Notes: generated from the sequence alone by a model not told the origin. Shown: positions 47,080 to 61,244, numbered from the stretch's first letter. The stretch: 64,000 nucleotides of DNA from Manis javanica (GCF_040802235.1 NC_133156.1:184462351-184526350), one strand, 5' to 3'. Made by a program: numbers and translations.

Positions 47080-47800
47080 AGGTCAGGATTTATTTTAAAA
47101 TAATTCTGGATTGGTAATGATCCCACATATTTGGACGAAGCAAACATAAATCCTCTTTGTAGAAATGCAGTCAAAACACAAGCCTCAAAGTTTTCCATGA
47201 ATAAAGTTCCGAGGAATGCGGGCTCAGAGTCAAAAATCAGAAAGCATTTACAAAGACAAGGCCCTGTGAGCAAGAGCCAGTAGGAACAAGAAACCACAGA
47301 ATCAGGCCAGCAGAATTCTTAGATATAGGAATCATTGACTACAAAACATAAATTAAGCATGTATCATATATTTAAAGTAAGAAAAGTGATTAAAAATTTA
47401 AGGAACAGTGATTATGAAAGATAAACTGGTAGAGTGGAAAACCAACCAAAGAGAATTTTTATAAAAGGCAAATACTGAAATAAAAAACTCAAAGGATGGT
47501 TTAAAGAGAAAATTAGATATAGGTGATACATCCATGAACAGGAAAATAGACCTGGGGAATTATCCAGAATGAGCAATGGAGAGACAAAGAGGTAGAAAAT
47601 AGGAAAGACAGACTGAGATTGGAGGGCAGGGTAAGAAGTTCTAACATGTCTAACTGAAGTTCTAGAAGGAAAGGAGAGAGAGGTGGAGAGGCAATTTTGG
47701 AAGAGATGATAACTTAAACATTTTCAGAATTGATGAAACATACAAGCACACTTCAGATTCAGGAAGCCTGAGGAATTCATAGCAATATTAACAAATTTTT
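47080..47800 (+). mobile_element. Ancient L1 5'/ORF1 fragment (plus strand)
   Basis: atactgaaataaaaaactca, then aaaattagatataggtga and ttcagaattgatgaaacata followed by acttcagattcaggaagc match the 5' region of L1MA/MB-type elements. It may belong with the 3' end at 48165. Confidence 0.55.
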
Positions 47801-48164
47801 CCTTATACAGATAGTAATGAAACTATGGAGAGCAGCTGATATTCCCTGCAGCTTGGGGTGGGCATATCATTTGTCAGTCTTGAAGGGGGGATCTGGACAG
47901 AGATCATACTGTCCATACAAAATTTCATATTAAGTAATAAACACAAGACAGAACATTGTATTTATGGAATGATTTAAATAGTTTAAAAATATATATATAT
48001 GAAAATATTAGTGGCAGAAATAAACTAAAATATTTGAGAGGTTTTTGTCTTGGTGTTGGAATAATGGATAAGTTTCATTTTCCCCCAACCTGTATCTTAT
48101 AAACACACCAAAATACCTTAGGATAGTTTATAGGAAACATAAAACCACTCCACTGATTCCTTTC

Positions 48165-48775
48165 TATGAGCTGTTCAAATCAGTCAGGAAGTGAACATCA
48201 GTGTGCTTCAGTAGGCAAGTGGCTAAACAAGCTGCAGTACATTTGTACAATGGAATACTACTCAGCAATTAAAAATGAATTATCATGCAATGGAAAGACA
48301 CGGAGGAACCTCATATGCATACTGCTAAGTGAAAGAACCCGATCTGAAATGGCTACACACTAGGATTTCAGCTACATGGTATTCTGGAAAAGGCAAGGCT
48401 AAGGAGACAGTAAAAATATCAGAGGTTTCTAGCCTCTGATTCAAGGGGAGAGAAGAGGAGGGATGAAGAGGTGAAGCATAAGAATTTTAGGGTGGTGGAA
48501 ATATTCTGCATGATGCTGTATGATACATGGTAGTTACATGTGCATTTGTCAAAACCTGTAGAACTGTATAACATAACTGTAATGTGAACTGTTGATGTTA
48601 GTAATGATTTATCAATTATAATAAATGTACTACATCAATGCCAAGATATTAATAGGGAAAACTGTGTGCAGGGAAGAGGGGATATATGGGAACTTTTTGC
48701 AATATCTGCTCAATTTTTCTGTGAACTTAAAACTGTTAAAAAAAAGTCTATTAGTTAAAAAAAGAAAACAAAGAA
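48165..48775 (+). mobile_element. Ancient L1 3' end (plus strand)
   Basis: tacaatggaatactactcag, then actgctaagtgaaagaaccc and ggtattctggaaaaggcaag, then tttgtcaaaacctgtagaac: distal ORF2 and 3' UTR of an L1M element in forward orientation, with an A-rich end near 48738-48780. Confidence 0.8.
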
Positions 48776-48780
48776 AAAAA

Positions 48781-49820
48781 TGAGCATCAATTTCTGTAAT
48801 CTACTAGAGGCAATGACATTAGAAGTAATGGAGACTGAAGTTAACAGACAACACGCTCAGGAAGCCGAAGTGAGGAGACTTACTTATTGTGGACTGAACA
48901 AAGCCCTTTCAGGCAGTTGTGAAATATCAGAACACCAATCTACAGATAAACAGCTGCTCTGTTTATGGGGGCATTAATGGGTAACACAACAACTTGACTC
49001 CTGATTCTGGATTCTTGCTGTTACCTCAGTGAGCCATATCACAACTGTTGAGTATTGCTCTACGAATTCATAGAATGGCAGGGAATCTGGACCTGTGGAA
49101 GGATACTTGATAAACAAATGAGGCAAACTTGAGCTGATTATTCTGGCAACTGCCAGGGCTGGAACCATTTTTTGCCTTCTGGCACTTATCCTAAATTCCT
49201 GGCATCTACTCTTATTTTTCCTCCCCAGCCAACTACAAAAGGACTTGACCTCAACTGACACAGAATGTGGAGGAATGTGTGTGCTTTGAAAAGTAAGCCA
49301 GGAAGCTAATGAAGTTAATGAATTTTCATAGGAATTCATTCAACACCACCCAGTGAGAGTCCACACTTTATTTGCTCAAAGGCAATGGGGAAATGAGCTT
49401 GTTTATAATACCTATGGTTCTTGAAAGCAAACATTGTCTCAGATATAGCTTCCACTTCTATTGTTGATTTGCTTAAATATTTGAACATATTGAGAGTCTT
49501 CATTTATATGTTTGTTCACTCAATTAACATTGATCAACTACTACATGACAGGCACCAGATGCACAGAATTGTTACACTAATATATGCGGTACCACAGTCC
49601 CTGGGGATGGGGGTGAGAGGTCACTTTTTCCTTTCTCTTTCCTTATTCTTGCCCTGACTGTAGGGAAGACAACTCCTGCCCTTCCATTGTTTTTCCCTGG
49701 GAATTGAGACCTGTCTGACTGGCGAGATTCTAAGAACCTTTCACTTCTTGGACAGTGCTACTAATGTGCATTCCATCTGGACTCTTATTTTCTACCTAGC
49801 AGAGACAGAAATTTCACCTT
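48781..49820. other. Intergenic DNA, nothing recognised
   Basis: No credible coding sequence. A possible scrap of MIR lies near 49510-49560, too short to call. Confidence 0.45.
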
Positions 49821-49829
49821 ACTTTATCC

Positions 49830-50640
49830 CAATGAGATAACCCTTTATTAAATAATTAGTCCTTGGAAATGCCACCATTATAAGCTAATCCATATATTTA
49901 TAGGTCTGTTTCTGAAAATTGTTCTGTTGTATTATCATATCCTGGCCATACTTGTCCATTTTCTTTTCTAATTAAAATTTAGAATTCACCTTTGAAATTA
50001 CTTAAAAATCTTGCTAGGTTTTTTTTATTGGCATCGATTTGGATTTGTAGTTCATTTGTGAAGAAACTGACATCTTTTCAGTATTAAGTTTTCCCATTCA
50101 GGGATGTAGTACAGCTCTCCATTTATTAGGGATAGTTCATCAGAGTTTTATAGTTGTCTTCCTATAGGTTTTACATTTTTTTGTTAGTTTAATTTCAAGT
50201 TTATTCATATATATATAGTTAAAAAATATAATTTAAAAATGTAAGTATTTGAAATTTATTTTTTCTTATTATGAATGGACAATTTTCTAACTGGTCATGG
50301 TCATTGATGTTGATCATGTGTCTGGGCAGCCCACTGGCCTCTTTTATTGGTTCTCATGATTTTCAAGTTGATTCTCATGGAATTTTTAGGTCATCATGTA
50401 TATTGTCTTCCTGATATTTAAAATTACTTTTAAATTTTGTTTGTGTTATTGCCTTGACTAGGACCAAAGGTGGACAACAGTAGTGACGGTTAGAATCCTC
50501 TCTTGTTGTTTATTTTAAAGGAGAAACACCTAATGTTTTAGCATTAAGTATAATGTCTGTATGGCTTTTTACGTGGATACCTTTTCAATGTCAAGGGAAC
50601 TTTTTTACCCCATCCCTAACTTGCTAAGGAAATTTAAAAA
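49830..50640 (-). mobile_element. Ancient L1 ORF2 fragment
   Basis: Minus-strand L1 ORF2 between the RT and C-terminal domains: ttggcatcgatttggatttg, tctccatttattagggatag, gagttttatagttgtcttcc. Many indels. Confidence 0.65.
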
Positions 50641-50644
50641 CATT

Positions 50645-50795
50645 TATTAAAAAAATCAGTTACCAGTTACTATTAATTAGAAGCAAGAAAACTATGTCCA
50701 AGACATAGCACGGGACAAGATCTCTTGATTTTACTAATGGTTGAAGATTAAATAAAGATCATGATCTTTTAAGAATCTCCTAAAAGCAAATGTTG

Positions 50796-50826
<31 letters not shown>

Positions 50827-53800
50827 AAAATGCTGAGCTGAACATCAGAATGCTTTGAGAACCAGCGGTTGAAGCAAGGAACATGTGGAGTGGCCAGGGC
50901 CTTCTGAGACTGAGCATTTGCTTTTATCTGACAAGGGTCAGGCATGGAATCAAATTTTCCTGGAGCTCTGCAGGTCTCATTCCATAGCATATGGAATTAT
51001 ATCCCATTACATCATTGGAGAAGATACAAATGTAAATTAATCTGAAAGTCTGTTCAGCCTTATCAAAACAAAGGAAGCAAAATTACCCAGACTATATACA
51101 TGTGACACAGATACTGGCAGCGTGTGTGTGTTAGAACCAAGAGATGCTCATTACACCCAATTCTGCATGGAGTGGAGAAGGCAAGATGTGGCATTGGAAA
51201 GGAATATTTGTAGCAAATACTTAACATGCCTATTTGAATTAGGAAAGAAAATTTCCTTGGAGAAATGACTAGGACCCACATTATTCTTCTTAAGGATGGA
51301 TTTATTCATCTGAGGTTTGAGGTCCACCATCTTTACCATCATTTGGGACGAGAGGAATTGAGTGGGGTCTGTCTGGACTTTCCCTGGGCTCAGCCCCATC
51401 AGCTGTCAGTACTGTTCTCAGCAAAGGCAAGCCCAATGGTACAGTTATTGCCGCCAGAAGTTAAACAGTCCCTAGTTTCTTTACTACATCCTAGTGACTT
51501 TATTATTATGCCTAATGAACCATGTAGGTGAGCTAACCTCCCAAACCCTAGTTTACCTACACTCTATTTAATTCCAGGTGTTGGAGTGCCCAAAAGGATG
51601 CAGCCTGCTTTGTTCCCTCTTCCTGCTTGCTCCTCTCACCTTCCTGTCTGAGAATCTCCCATTCTCTTCTCTTCTACACTTGAGAGCCTGCTTTCTGAAC
51701 CTCTGGGGACATCTTGAAGAGACAGAAGCTGCTTCCCACTTAGGGGAGAAATTTCAGATGGCTGTGAATGCTTCTGCATCACCTTAGCCACAAACTGCTC
51801 TTTGCATTCACATGGAGTATTTACGTGTCTCTACAGGAGCTTGGTTGGGAATGAAGATTGTCATTAATTTCAAGCAGATCTTTTACAGAATCTATAGGTG
51901 TCTGTAAATAATTTTAAGAATAAAACTAGGTAAAAAACGTGGGCTCTGTATCCTACAAAGTTGGGGTGGGGCTCACAGGGCCAGGCATGCCAAGTTTTAT
52001 TTTAAAAAACCCTGAAAATGGAGGTAAGTCCCCCATGGCTACTCTTGGGGGTGCACATTTTTGAAAGGGGCTGGTGATGGGTGGTCAACAGGTCTCCTGT
52101 CTTACAACTTCTCCTTCGGAAGAAAGTGAAACATTTTCTGCGCTATAAGCACTTACATGCAACATTTCCTGTACTTTAGAAATATTTCGCAAGAATGCAA
52201 ACCACTACACAAAAGAAAATGTCTGTCTTGAGTTGCATCCATTTTAATGTTTATAAGTACTCAGAACTTAAGATGCCGGCTAAATTCCTGAATGTGAAAA
52301 TGACTTGAACATCTTTTAACAGAGCTTTGCTTTGAGCTCTCAAGTGACTCAGGCAGAATTTTGTTAACTGCTAATGGGGCTTTATGAGGACACTATGAAA
52401 TGATATTTAAAACTGAATAAAGGACATATTGCACAGCTTCAAATTCTAAAAATTAAAATTGGCCCAGCTGAAGTAGAGAAGGAATTATCTGTATAACTAA
52501 CTGACCATTCGAATGTGGAGTAAAAAGGAGAGGAATCAAAATTACGGCTAGTGGAATTTTAAAGCTTCTAATTTGTTCAGGTAAAACTTTGGGATTGTGT
52601 TATGATAGGTGTGGTGGTTCGAGCCAACACAATATAATTGTAAGCACGTTGACCTTGTTTACAATGTATTTGGATGGACAAAGTGTTTCATTGGCTATTC
52701 TATACCTAAGGGAGACTCCAGAGAAGCCCAGATTTATCTGGAGGCAGAAAATTGGATTTGTGATGAAAAATTGTGGCTCTCCTGCTCAAGTTCACAGTCA
52801 GCATTTGACCAATGATTTTATTCCTGTCAGTAATGGTTTCTTTGGTTATTTACCTGAATGCATTGAAGCACTCCCCAAGGTAGGGAAAGTGATTTCATAA
52901 AAAAGTTGATTGGTAATGCAAACAATACGTAGGATGTAAAAATTTTTCAATATACCATACAGTAAACATGTTCCATTTGTTAAGTGTAACAAAACCTCTA
53001 GTACTGTCCTGGTTTTGTTACACTTGAATACAGCTGCAGTTAATTTTGGTGTAAGGAGTGAGGTAGGGCTCCAACTTTTCTTTTTCCTTCCAAATTGCTA
53101 GCTGATTATCTCAAAACCATTTAATGATTAAGATGACATTAAGAAGTGTGCATGTGTCCAAAATTCTGTTAAAAAGTGAATTCTAATGAAATCTTAGAAA
53201 AAGTTGTGGCATGGTTTTGTTTGTGGATGTTTTTATTCCAATTAAGATGAACTCAGGGCTTAATGAGGACTTGTAAAGAAGTTCAGGAATTAGAGATACT
53301 CTTCTGCCTACAAAATATGTAAGTGGAGGAACTGAATTGAAGCAGCTAAGAAGAATCAAGTGGTTTGTATTAAAAGTGCAGAAATAACAAAAATATTTTG
53401 AGGTGCATATATAGGTGGAAGGGTGTTTATTATAGCATTTATTATAGCACTATCTAAAACACTGCCTGGTTTCTTGAGCAGGTGCAAACCCCTGCAGTAT
53501 TTGCTCTGTGAATAAATCAGTCACAGCCACGTTTCTGTAATAGGAAGCAAGACACAGTCCTGAATGATACATTTTTTCTGTGTGCTTCTTTTGTCTTCAC
53601 TTTTTATTTTATTTTCCCATTTGGCATGAATTACTTTTCAAATTTTAAAACTATCACTGAAAATAAAGTATATTCTGATTGTTGGGCATCTAAAGAAAAA
53701 ATGACAGCAATCAAGACAATAAATTGTTTAGTTGAAGGCACAAAATAATTTGAGAAATATAATTTAATTTGCAGAATGACATCCAGGATGTTAAGCACTT

Positions 53801-53845
53801 TAACAATCTATGTTTTATTTTTATAACAAAGAGAAACAACCAGTA
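50645..53845. other. Downstream flank of ANTXR1, no gene recognised
   Basis: Contains a (TG)n run at 50796-50822 and otherwise unique-looking AT-rich DNA. Two overlapping plus-strand frames (52589-52900, 52609-52815) show no family signature. Confidence 0.5.
50796..50822. repeat. (TG)n microsatellite
   Basis: A pure TG run of about 27 bp. Confidence 0.9.
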
Positions 53846-53864
53846 AAAGAGTGGATTTCAGGAA

Positions 53865-53870
53865 TTTATT
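53865..53870 (-). promoter_or_regulatory. ANTXR1: Distal poly(A) signal of ANTXR1
   Basis: Minus-strand AATAAA (plus strand tttatt), preceded by a T/A-rich stretch and matching the end of the human transcript as remembered. A second AATAAA lies just downstream at 53814-53819. I chose 53865-53870 because the matching human sequence ends next to it. Confidence 0.7.
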
Positions 53871-54723
53871 ATCAGTTTTTTAAAAAAAAGCAACTTCCAT
53901 GGTTTGTTGCTGTACAATTGTAGCCCAGTCTCTTATAGCATGGTACAGTGATAGCTGATTTTTTATAACAATGACTCACTGAAGGTCTGTAACTGTCTTC
54001 TGAATTATCACAGAAAGAAGAATTAGAAGAAGAGTTTAATGTTAAAAATGTATTTAAAAAATCATATTCTAATTCTTTTAAACTGGTTATCCAAGTATGA
54101 TAATATAGTAGAGCTCAGATAACTAGAAAAGGCAATTGGCTAGGACACCCATTCCCATGTGGTGGTCATTAACAGACTTTTTACTGCATATATCTTTATA
54201 TAGTTTGCAAACTAATTCAACCCATTTTACACAGCATTGTTTTTATTGCATTGACACTAGGCTGAAATTGTTGCTCATTTTCTCAATTATTGTTTTCTAC
54301 TTCTCTGATGGATTTTCCTCATCTGACACAGTGTTTGGACTTCAGTATATGTGAGACATCAAGATCATCTCTTGCCACACTAGTGATATTTATAATGAGG
54401 CTACCCATAGCCAGATACATAAGACTATTAATTTGTCCTCAAGCTCTGTTTTTGACTTTGGTAAAAGAGAGAACTTGTGTCTCACTGGAGTATGTGACAA
54501 GCTCCAGGCCGGAAACTGTTTGTGAGCTGGGTAGTCAACAGAGGGGACCACAGAGCTCAAGGTTCTTATTAATGCTGTGCAAACAAGGGTCTCGTCATTT
54601 CAGTAACTATTTGTACATTTATAAAAGCAATACAGTCATGGGAAAAACCAACAAGCACAGCTTGGTAGAATAACCTGCCATGAAATATCATTGGCTTTAT
54701 AATAATTTACTACAACTGTTCTT

Positions 54724-54729
54724 TTTATT
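54724..54729 (-). promoter_or_regulatory. ANTXR1: Proximal alternative poly(A) signal in ANTXR1 3' UTR
   Basis: Minus-strand AATAAA followed by AAGAACAG. Another AATAAA sits 72 bp upstream in transcript order at 54796-54801. The pair lies about 860-930 bp before the distal site and could give a shorter 3' UTR of about 2.8 kb. Use of the site is inference. Confidence 0.4.
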
Positions 54730-57533
54730 CACACTGGATAGAAAATGCTTCCATCTAACACATGGAATATGAATATATACAACAAAAAGTTGGCTTTTAT
54801 TTAAAAAAATCTTCACAAGGACAATAACATGGGGGTTGAAAAAAATAATTTTGTGCAGTTCCCTGATCACAATCATGTCTGCTGTCTTTTACAAGGGTTG
54901 GTAGAAGTACCAATAGATTTTATAAACCAGTTACTAGCCTACTCTTAAAACACTGTTTTGTTCATACAGTATAAATCTTATCAACTCTAATTCTAAATGA
55001 CATCAACTGTAATTCTAAATGACTAGGGATGACATGATGAGTCAATTTTTAAGAATAAACCCTGGGAATCCTTTTCAAAATTATCACCTACCTGCAGTTC
55101 CCTATTTCATCAAAAAGTTCATCATAATACCTTGGAAACTGCACAGGGCTTCTGACTGATGTGTGGCTGAGACCCTGCCAGTTGCATTCTCACCTGATGC
55201 CGGCCATCTTGTTGCATAAAAATGTCAGCATCTGGGCTTGAACATTCTGACGGCTGCAGTGAGTTGTGCGGTAGTGGTGTGGGGGGGGGACCGTTTTGTA
55301 CTGCCAGCAGTCAAAACAGTTGCTGTGGGCTCAACATCTCTACACTGTGAGCCTGGGAAGCCTAGTCTCCCATGGAACGGCTTTGGGAGCCCAGCAATGT
55401 CACCACAGGTGGCCTGAGACCCTGTGGCCCCGGCTGCCTGAGGGACTATACTAAAGAAGCCTAGTATTCTAAAAATAGACAATGCCGGCCAGGTTGGGAG
55501 GCAGGGGGTGGAGGTTGCTTTCTTCCCTAAGTCCTGGAAACCATCTCTGATCCTCACTATCTGAGAAGGCTGGGAGCCTCTCTGGAAGCGGCAGGCTGGG
55601 AGGAGGGCTGGCTTGAGGTTCACCTGGACCAGTGTCAGTCTGGCACACGCTGCTGACTTAGTGCCTGGGGCCCCCCACTCCGGCACTCTGCCTAGATCTG
55701 TTTCCTGTACCTGACTGTACCTTTTATACCATGGGGTTCCCATTCCCCCAGGCAATTCCTGTTTCACTTTCTAAAGCAGGGATGGCAAACAGGGTCCATC
55801 TCTCTCTCAGTTGTGACCGATGACTGGTGGCTCTTTGGCGCTGATTTGAGGACTGGAGAAACAGTGGAGCGCCACAGGAGCAGGGAGCAGTGGTTGATGG
55901 GTAACACCTGCTGTGCTGCAAGAGCTGGTGTTGATGGAAAGCATGGCAGGCCCCTGTGCCTCTGTTCTAAGTGGGGTGAAAGAGTGAGGCTGGTTTGAAG
56001 GGCTCTTGAAGGATCTTTGGAGACCATACCTCAAAGCAATGAATTTATATTTACTTTATATTTTGCTTTGTTCCAGAAGAGATTTAAGGATTTGAGGGTT
56101 TAGGAGAGGAACATTAAGGTCTGTGGAAACCAGAAGGGGAGGTCGTTTTGAACAGGATGGTGCAGTAGGCTCTCAACAATGACCCCTGTTTTCACCCTTG
56201 GGGGAAGAAGCATGATGTTTAGAAAGTGATTATAGGCTTACTGAGAAATCAGATTCAGAAAGACTTGGAGGAATGGGGTGGGTGCCAGGCCTGGTGGGAA
56301 TTTCAGGCAGAACACGTCTGTGTTGATTATTTGATGCATTTCCCCTGGGTTGACAGATGCTACCTGTGAGTATGTTGAAAAGCCAAGGAGAAATATATTT
56401 GCATCCACACATACATGCATTCTCTGGGGTTAATCAAAGAAACTGGGGGTAGTTTCCTTATTATGTCAGGACCATTGTTTCTCAACTCTACCTGGAAGTC
56501 TGGTGCACAACTCTACCAAGAAAGAAAAAAATCAGTGGAATTGTATGGTAGGGCCTAGTGATGCCATTTTGGGAAGATCAACTCCCATTTGTCTCTGGAA
56601 AATGGGATCAATCACTTCTTCATATCTTAAGTGATTTAAACCAAAGCCAAATCTCAAGTTTTAGCATGAATCATTAACAGGTTGCTCTTCAAGAATGCCA
56701 TTGTCTGTTGGTTCAGGGGACCGTGTCGGGCCAGAGCCAGCCACCTCTAGCTGCTGATGGCCTGTGAGTTTCAGAAACCGTTTGATGCTCCCATCAGTCC
56801 TCCCCGTCAATGCACACACCTGATTTCACTTACACAGCAACATGGCAACATACCTTCTTCCATCAGTAAACACTTGCTCTCTTCCTCGCTTGGAAACTGG
56901 GAGAATTTGAAAGGAAAATAAGTCATATGATTTTACTTCTCTGCAAATCCCAGGAGAACATACTTTTGGATTCCTGTCTGATGTTGAGTTTTTGCCATAT
57001 GGGGACCCCAAGGTTTTCCCAAAGTTGTAGACAAAGGGTTTCCACCTTCCTGGATGGTGCACAGGGGTGAGGGTTTCTTGGTTCTTACGCCAAGGAGATG
57101 ATGGAGGTGGAGTGGAGAGGGGAAGGCAGTATTTAGAAACCCAGCAATATTGCTTCTTATCCATCTGACTCTGGGTTTCACCCTCAGAGAAATGATTTTC
57201 CTATTGATCTCCATGAGGCACAATCCCATTTAGAGCATCTCAACAGTTTCACTGCCTCTGGACCTTCTAGAGGTGATGGCTGGCTATAATTGTGACTGTA
57301 GTTGCCTTATTATTTGTTTTCAGGCATTCCAAAATTTCTATTTCTTCCTGCTGATCACAATTGTTGGTGTATTGGCATTGCAAACCAATTTTTAAAGTGT
57401 GTGAAGGTCAGTGGGCTTTATCCCCACTCATTTCCAAAGCAGAAGCCTCCCCTAATGGGAAAGACTCGTTCTAACACCACGGAGGAGCCTCCTCCCCAGA
57501 GTTTCTGAGAGCACAGAGCATAAACTTCGGGTT

Positions 57534-57989
<456 letters not shown>

Positions 57990-58084
57990 TTATTGGTTAA
58001 AACTCATTTTTCCTGGAATCTCCTTCTTTTAAGGAGGAGGAAGAAAAGAGAACTGATGTTAGCTGGATGCAAGGGGTTCAGCTG

Positions 58085-58275
58085 TGTACAGTGGTCATCA
58101 AATTTAATCTCCTCAGTGGCCTTGACCGCAGGTATTATTTTCAAATGTTCCATGTCGTAGATGAGGAATCTGAAGCTTAGAAAGGTGAAGTCACGTTCCC
58201 AAGGCCACACAACTAGGAGAAGGTGAGGTTGCTGACTCAAACCCATATAGACCCTAAACTTCCATGCTTTCTGCT
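58085..58275 (-). mobile_element. MIR SINE remnant in ANTXR1 intron
   Basis: tagatgaggaatctgaagct, then ttcccaaggccacacaacta and gactcaaacccatatagacc: long reverse MIR. Confidence 0.75.
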
Positions 58276-59564
58276 ACATTAGAATGTCATCTAAGGATAG
58301 GTCCCCACATTTTTTAAACAAAGCTAACATTTCAGTTGATTTCAATCACACTCCTGGAGTCAGTAGAAGGTTAGCAATATGGGCTTCTCCTACATTGGAA
58401 TTCAAGGGTGCTGGATTCACCTACGATCTGTGCTGTCACAAATATGGCAAACGGGGGCCACATTCTCAGAGGCTCTCATGCTTCTGCCTCCCCAACCTCC
58501 TTTTGGCCCCCTCAACTGCTGGTGCGAGGTGGTGAGTTAAGGAGGCAGCTCTCCCTGCTGATGGGAATGGGACACAGTGGGCACAGTCTCTCTTTCCATG
58601 CTCCCTCCTTCCCCAGAATTCTGGCATGAACAACTCATCACGACTTTGCCCTGGCTGAGGTGTTCCCTCTTCTCCAGATGCTGTTGTACCTGCTCAGGCA
58701 CCCTTTGGCCCTTGAGAAATATAGCCTAGGGACATTTTATTATGAAGTGGATATCTATCCTGAATTATGCTTTTCTCCTACCCTTCCTGGGGACCGACTG
58801 GACAATGGAGAGCAGACACCTGGAACCCCTACAGCAGCCTCTAGAAAGTGCAGAATGCCTCAGCTCCCTCCCCTGTAGCATGTCCCCTCTGCTCTTCCGA
58901 GTCCCAGTCCCAGCCTTCCTGTCCCCCATCAGCTCTCTCTAGTCTCAGCAGGCATTCAGGAGCCTGACCCCCAATGCGAGGCTCTGCAAGGGACTGGGCA
59001 CAGCAGTTCTCCTGCTGTATCTACCCCCTCACTCTTCCCCAGGGACCCTCCCACCTTGCCCGTGAAGGCTGCTGACCATTCTCATGGGGTCCTAGCCACC
59101 CTCCAAACTTCCAACACCTGTGGGTGCATCTGCTTGTTCTCTCCAGTGTGTGCCATGGAAGCCTGCAGCATCCCTCTCCAGGGAGGCTGCGGAGGGCACT
59201 CCTGTCTAACACTGCCCTGCCCCTTCATCCTGCTGCTCATTTTAACCTGACAGTGTTACGCTGGGGCTGGGGCTGGGATATGGATTTTTTCTGGCCTCAC
59301 CCTCCAGGACGGGATGGATGCTCATGTTGTGTGGTCCAACCTCGATGGGGTATGTCCAGAGAGGCCAGAGTTTCCTTTTCCAGGCCTTTCAAGAGGCCTG
59401 AGGGGGAATGTGGAGGGTGAGGCTGTGAAATTTAAGGAACAATCATCTGTGGGAAATACAGCAGTGTGACTCCAGGCTTGGCTTGGGATGACAGTCACAG
59501 CAGGGACACATGTATGTTTGCAGGAGATTGGGGGTTGCTGAGCAAACCTTTCCTCACATGTGCA

Positions 59565-59665
59565 TATGCTACTTATCCTTCAAGTCACCAGGCAAGTCCC
59601 TTTCCTCCACACACCTTTCCCTGATGATTCCAGCCTCTATTTTCTGCTTGCTTCCCTCCCTGGGT
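59565..59665 (+). mobile_element. LINE-2 3' fragment (probable)
   Basis: cttatccttcaagtcaccag, then cacacctttccctgatgatt: typical L2 3' region. Confidence 0.5.
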
Positions 59666-60019
59666 TCTCCAGTTACACATACGCCTATATAATTGTTTGG
59701 TCTGCAAATGCCTTGCCCCTCTGACCAGAGGAGAAACTTTGCACTTTGTTGCTCCACCATTGGCTTAGGAATTACAATGCCATATTTAGATGTCAGTACC
59801 TCATTTTCTCTGAGCTTGTATTTCATGAGTTTAAACAAGGGCCCAGCCTTGTTTAGTTCTGACTGGGGGTCTGCTAACTGCAGGAATGAATTACCATCTT
59901 CTCATTGCCTTGCCCAGAAATCCCAGTTCAAGGTCAAGCTTTCATGTGCTGATTTTGTAACTCAGTATTATAAATTCCCAGTTGTTCCAGTACTATAAAA
60001 GGCAGCCCTCTTTCACAGC

Positions 60020-60343
60020 TGTTTAAAAAAAGAGACATCAGGCCCGAAATAGAGTCACTTGTGCTAAGCCCTGGGTCAATAATCCAAGACTTAATACCTG
60101 ACCTAATTGCAGTTTCAGCTTCTCTGGGGAATGTCATCTTAAAGCCATTCAATCTGGGATTTTCTGGTCAGCAGTAGTGAGGTAATCTGTCTGACAGACC
60201 CCTTGCGTCCCCCAAAGAAAGATATGGTGGTCTTCTCTTTCCTTGTCACTGACCCTTCCATCTATAAAAGTCCCCATTTTGTTTAGCTCTTTGGAGCTCC
60301 TCGCTGTTTGAATAAAGCTAGTAAGATCTTTAAATTTTACTCA
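60020..60343 (+). mobile_element. ERV LTR remnant in ANTXR1 intron
   Basis: Begins TGTTTAAAAAAAGAGACATC and ends near tttactca. It has a TATA box (tctataaaag, about 60262-60271) followed by an LTR-like stretch rich in ctttggagctcctcgct, then AATAAAGC at 60311-60318. The size and signal order fit a solo ERV1-type LTR on the plus strand, antisense to ANTXR1. Family name not settled. Confidence 0.6.
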
Positions 60344-61244
60344 GTTGAATTTTGTTTTTTAACATAGCTTTACAAATCTAAAACTTGGCTACAGTTCATT
60401 TACAATTCTGGATAAAGCTCTTTTCTTCAAGAATGTTAAGTCCTAATGATTACCATCTGTGATAAATTCCTGTAATGGACAACCAGAGATAGGATTTACT
60501 GTACTACATATTCCGTCCTTCATTCCTAGACATGCTAAGTCAGACGAAGAGACACGAGAGATTCATTTCCTTTAAGGATGAAGGAAAATCCTGATCCTGA
60601 GGAAGGAGCTGCTGGTGCCTGGGGTTGAGTCCCTACATGGCTTTGGGTTTCTTAAAGGGCTGGCCATCCTACCGCTTCCTCCCCTCAGGGAGCCTGATGG
60701 TGCACTGGGGGTCTTAATCCAGAGGCCCATTTACTCGTTCCTCACAACTGTAACTTCAATATTTTTTTTACCATAGACAAATCAAGAGCTCCCAGCTTTC
60801 TTCTACCAGTATTTCTGCTTATAACCCAGATTAGGATCCCCAGATGTCTTAAAAAAGGTCTGAAAGGATCCACAGACTTAAAGATGATCTCTCACATCTG
60901 TCAACTGAAGATGGAGTGAAATGGGGCTATGGGGGTTGGAGGTGGGAGAAAGACCTCCCTTGGTCAGCCTCCACGCTGCTTTCACGGCTTTTGGTCAGAG
61001 AAGCTGAAGGACGGGGTGGGGTGGGGCCGGGGAGAGGCAAGAAGCTCCCTTCCTATGGTCAGTAACACCCAGGGGTGTGCTCAGTCTCCTGTTCCAGAGC
61101 ACTGGGCTGTGGCTCTGGAAACCCTAGTGCGTTAGAGCTGAGCACGGCAGCCCGGAGCTCTCATTAAGCAGCCAGAGGGAAGCGGCCAGCTCATGGCCTC
61201 TGCCACGCCCCCACTGCACGACCCCCCCACTGGGTGATGTGGAG

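Larger units (their letters stand above)
53848..57533 (-). other. ANTXR1: ANTXR1 3' untranslated region
   Basis: The 3.7 kb after the ANTXR1 stop matches, in order, blocks of the human ANTXR1 long-isoform 3' UTR as I recall it. These include the block just after the stop (about 57380-57533), a block near 57050-57150, the block around 56440-56480, the block near 55250-55400, the block near 54700-54760 and the distal end near 53870-54050. The length (about 3.7 kb) agrees with the human transcript. The end is placed about 17 nt past the distal AATAAA at 53865-53870, so it may be off by some tens of bases. A 180-codon frame at 55225-55767 falls inside this UTR and is not thought to be coding. Confidence 0.85.

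Noticed and set aside
55225-55767. 180-codon minus-strand frame downstream of ANTXR1
   Set aside because: Lies inside the ANTXR1 3' UTR and shows no protein-like features.
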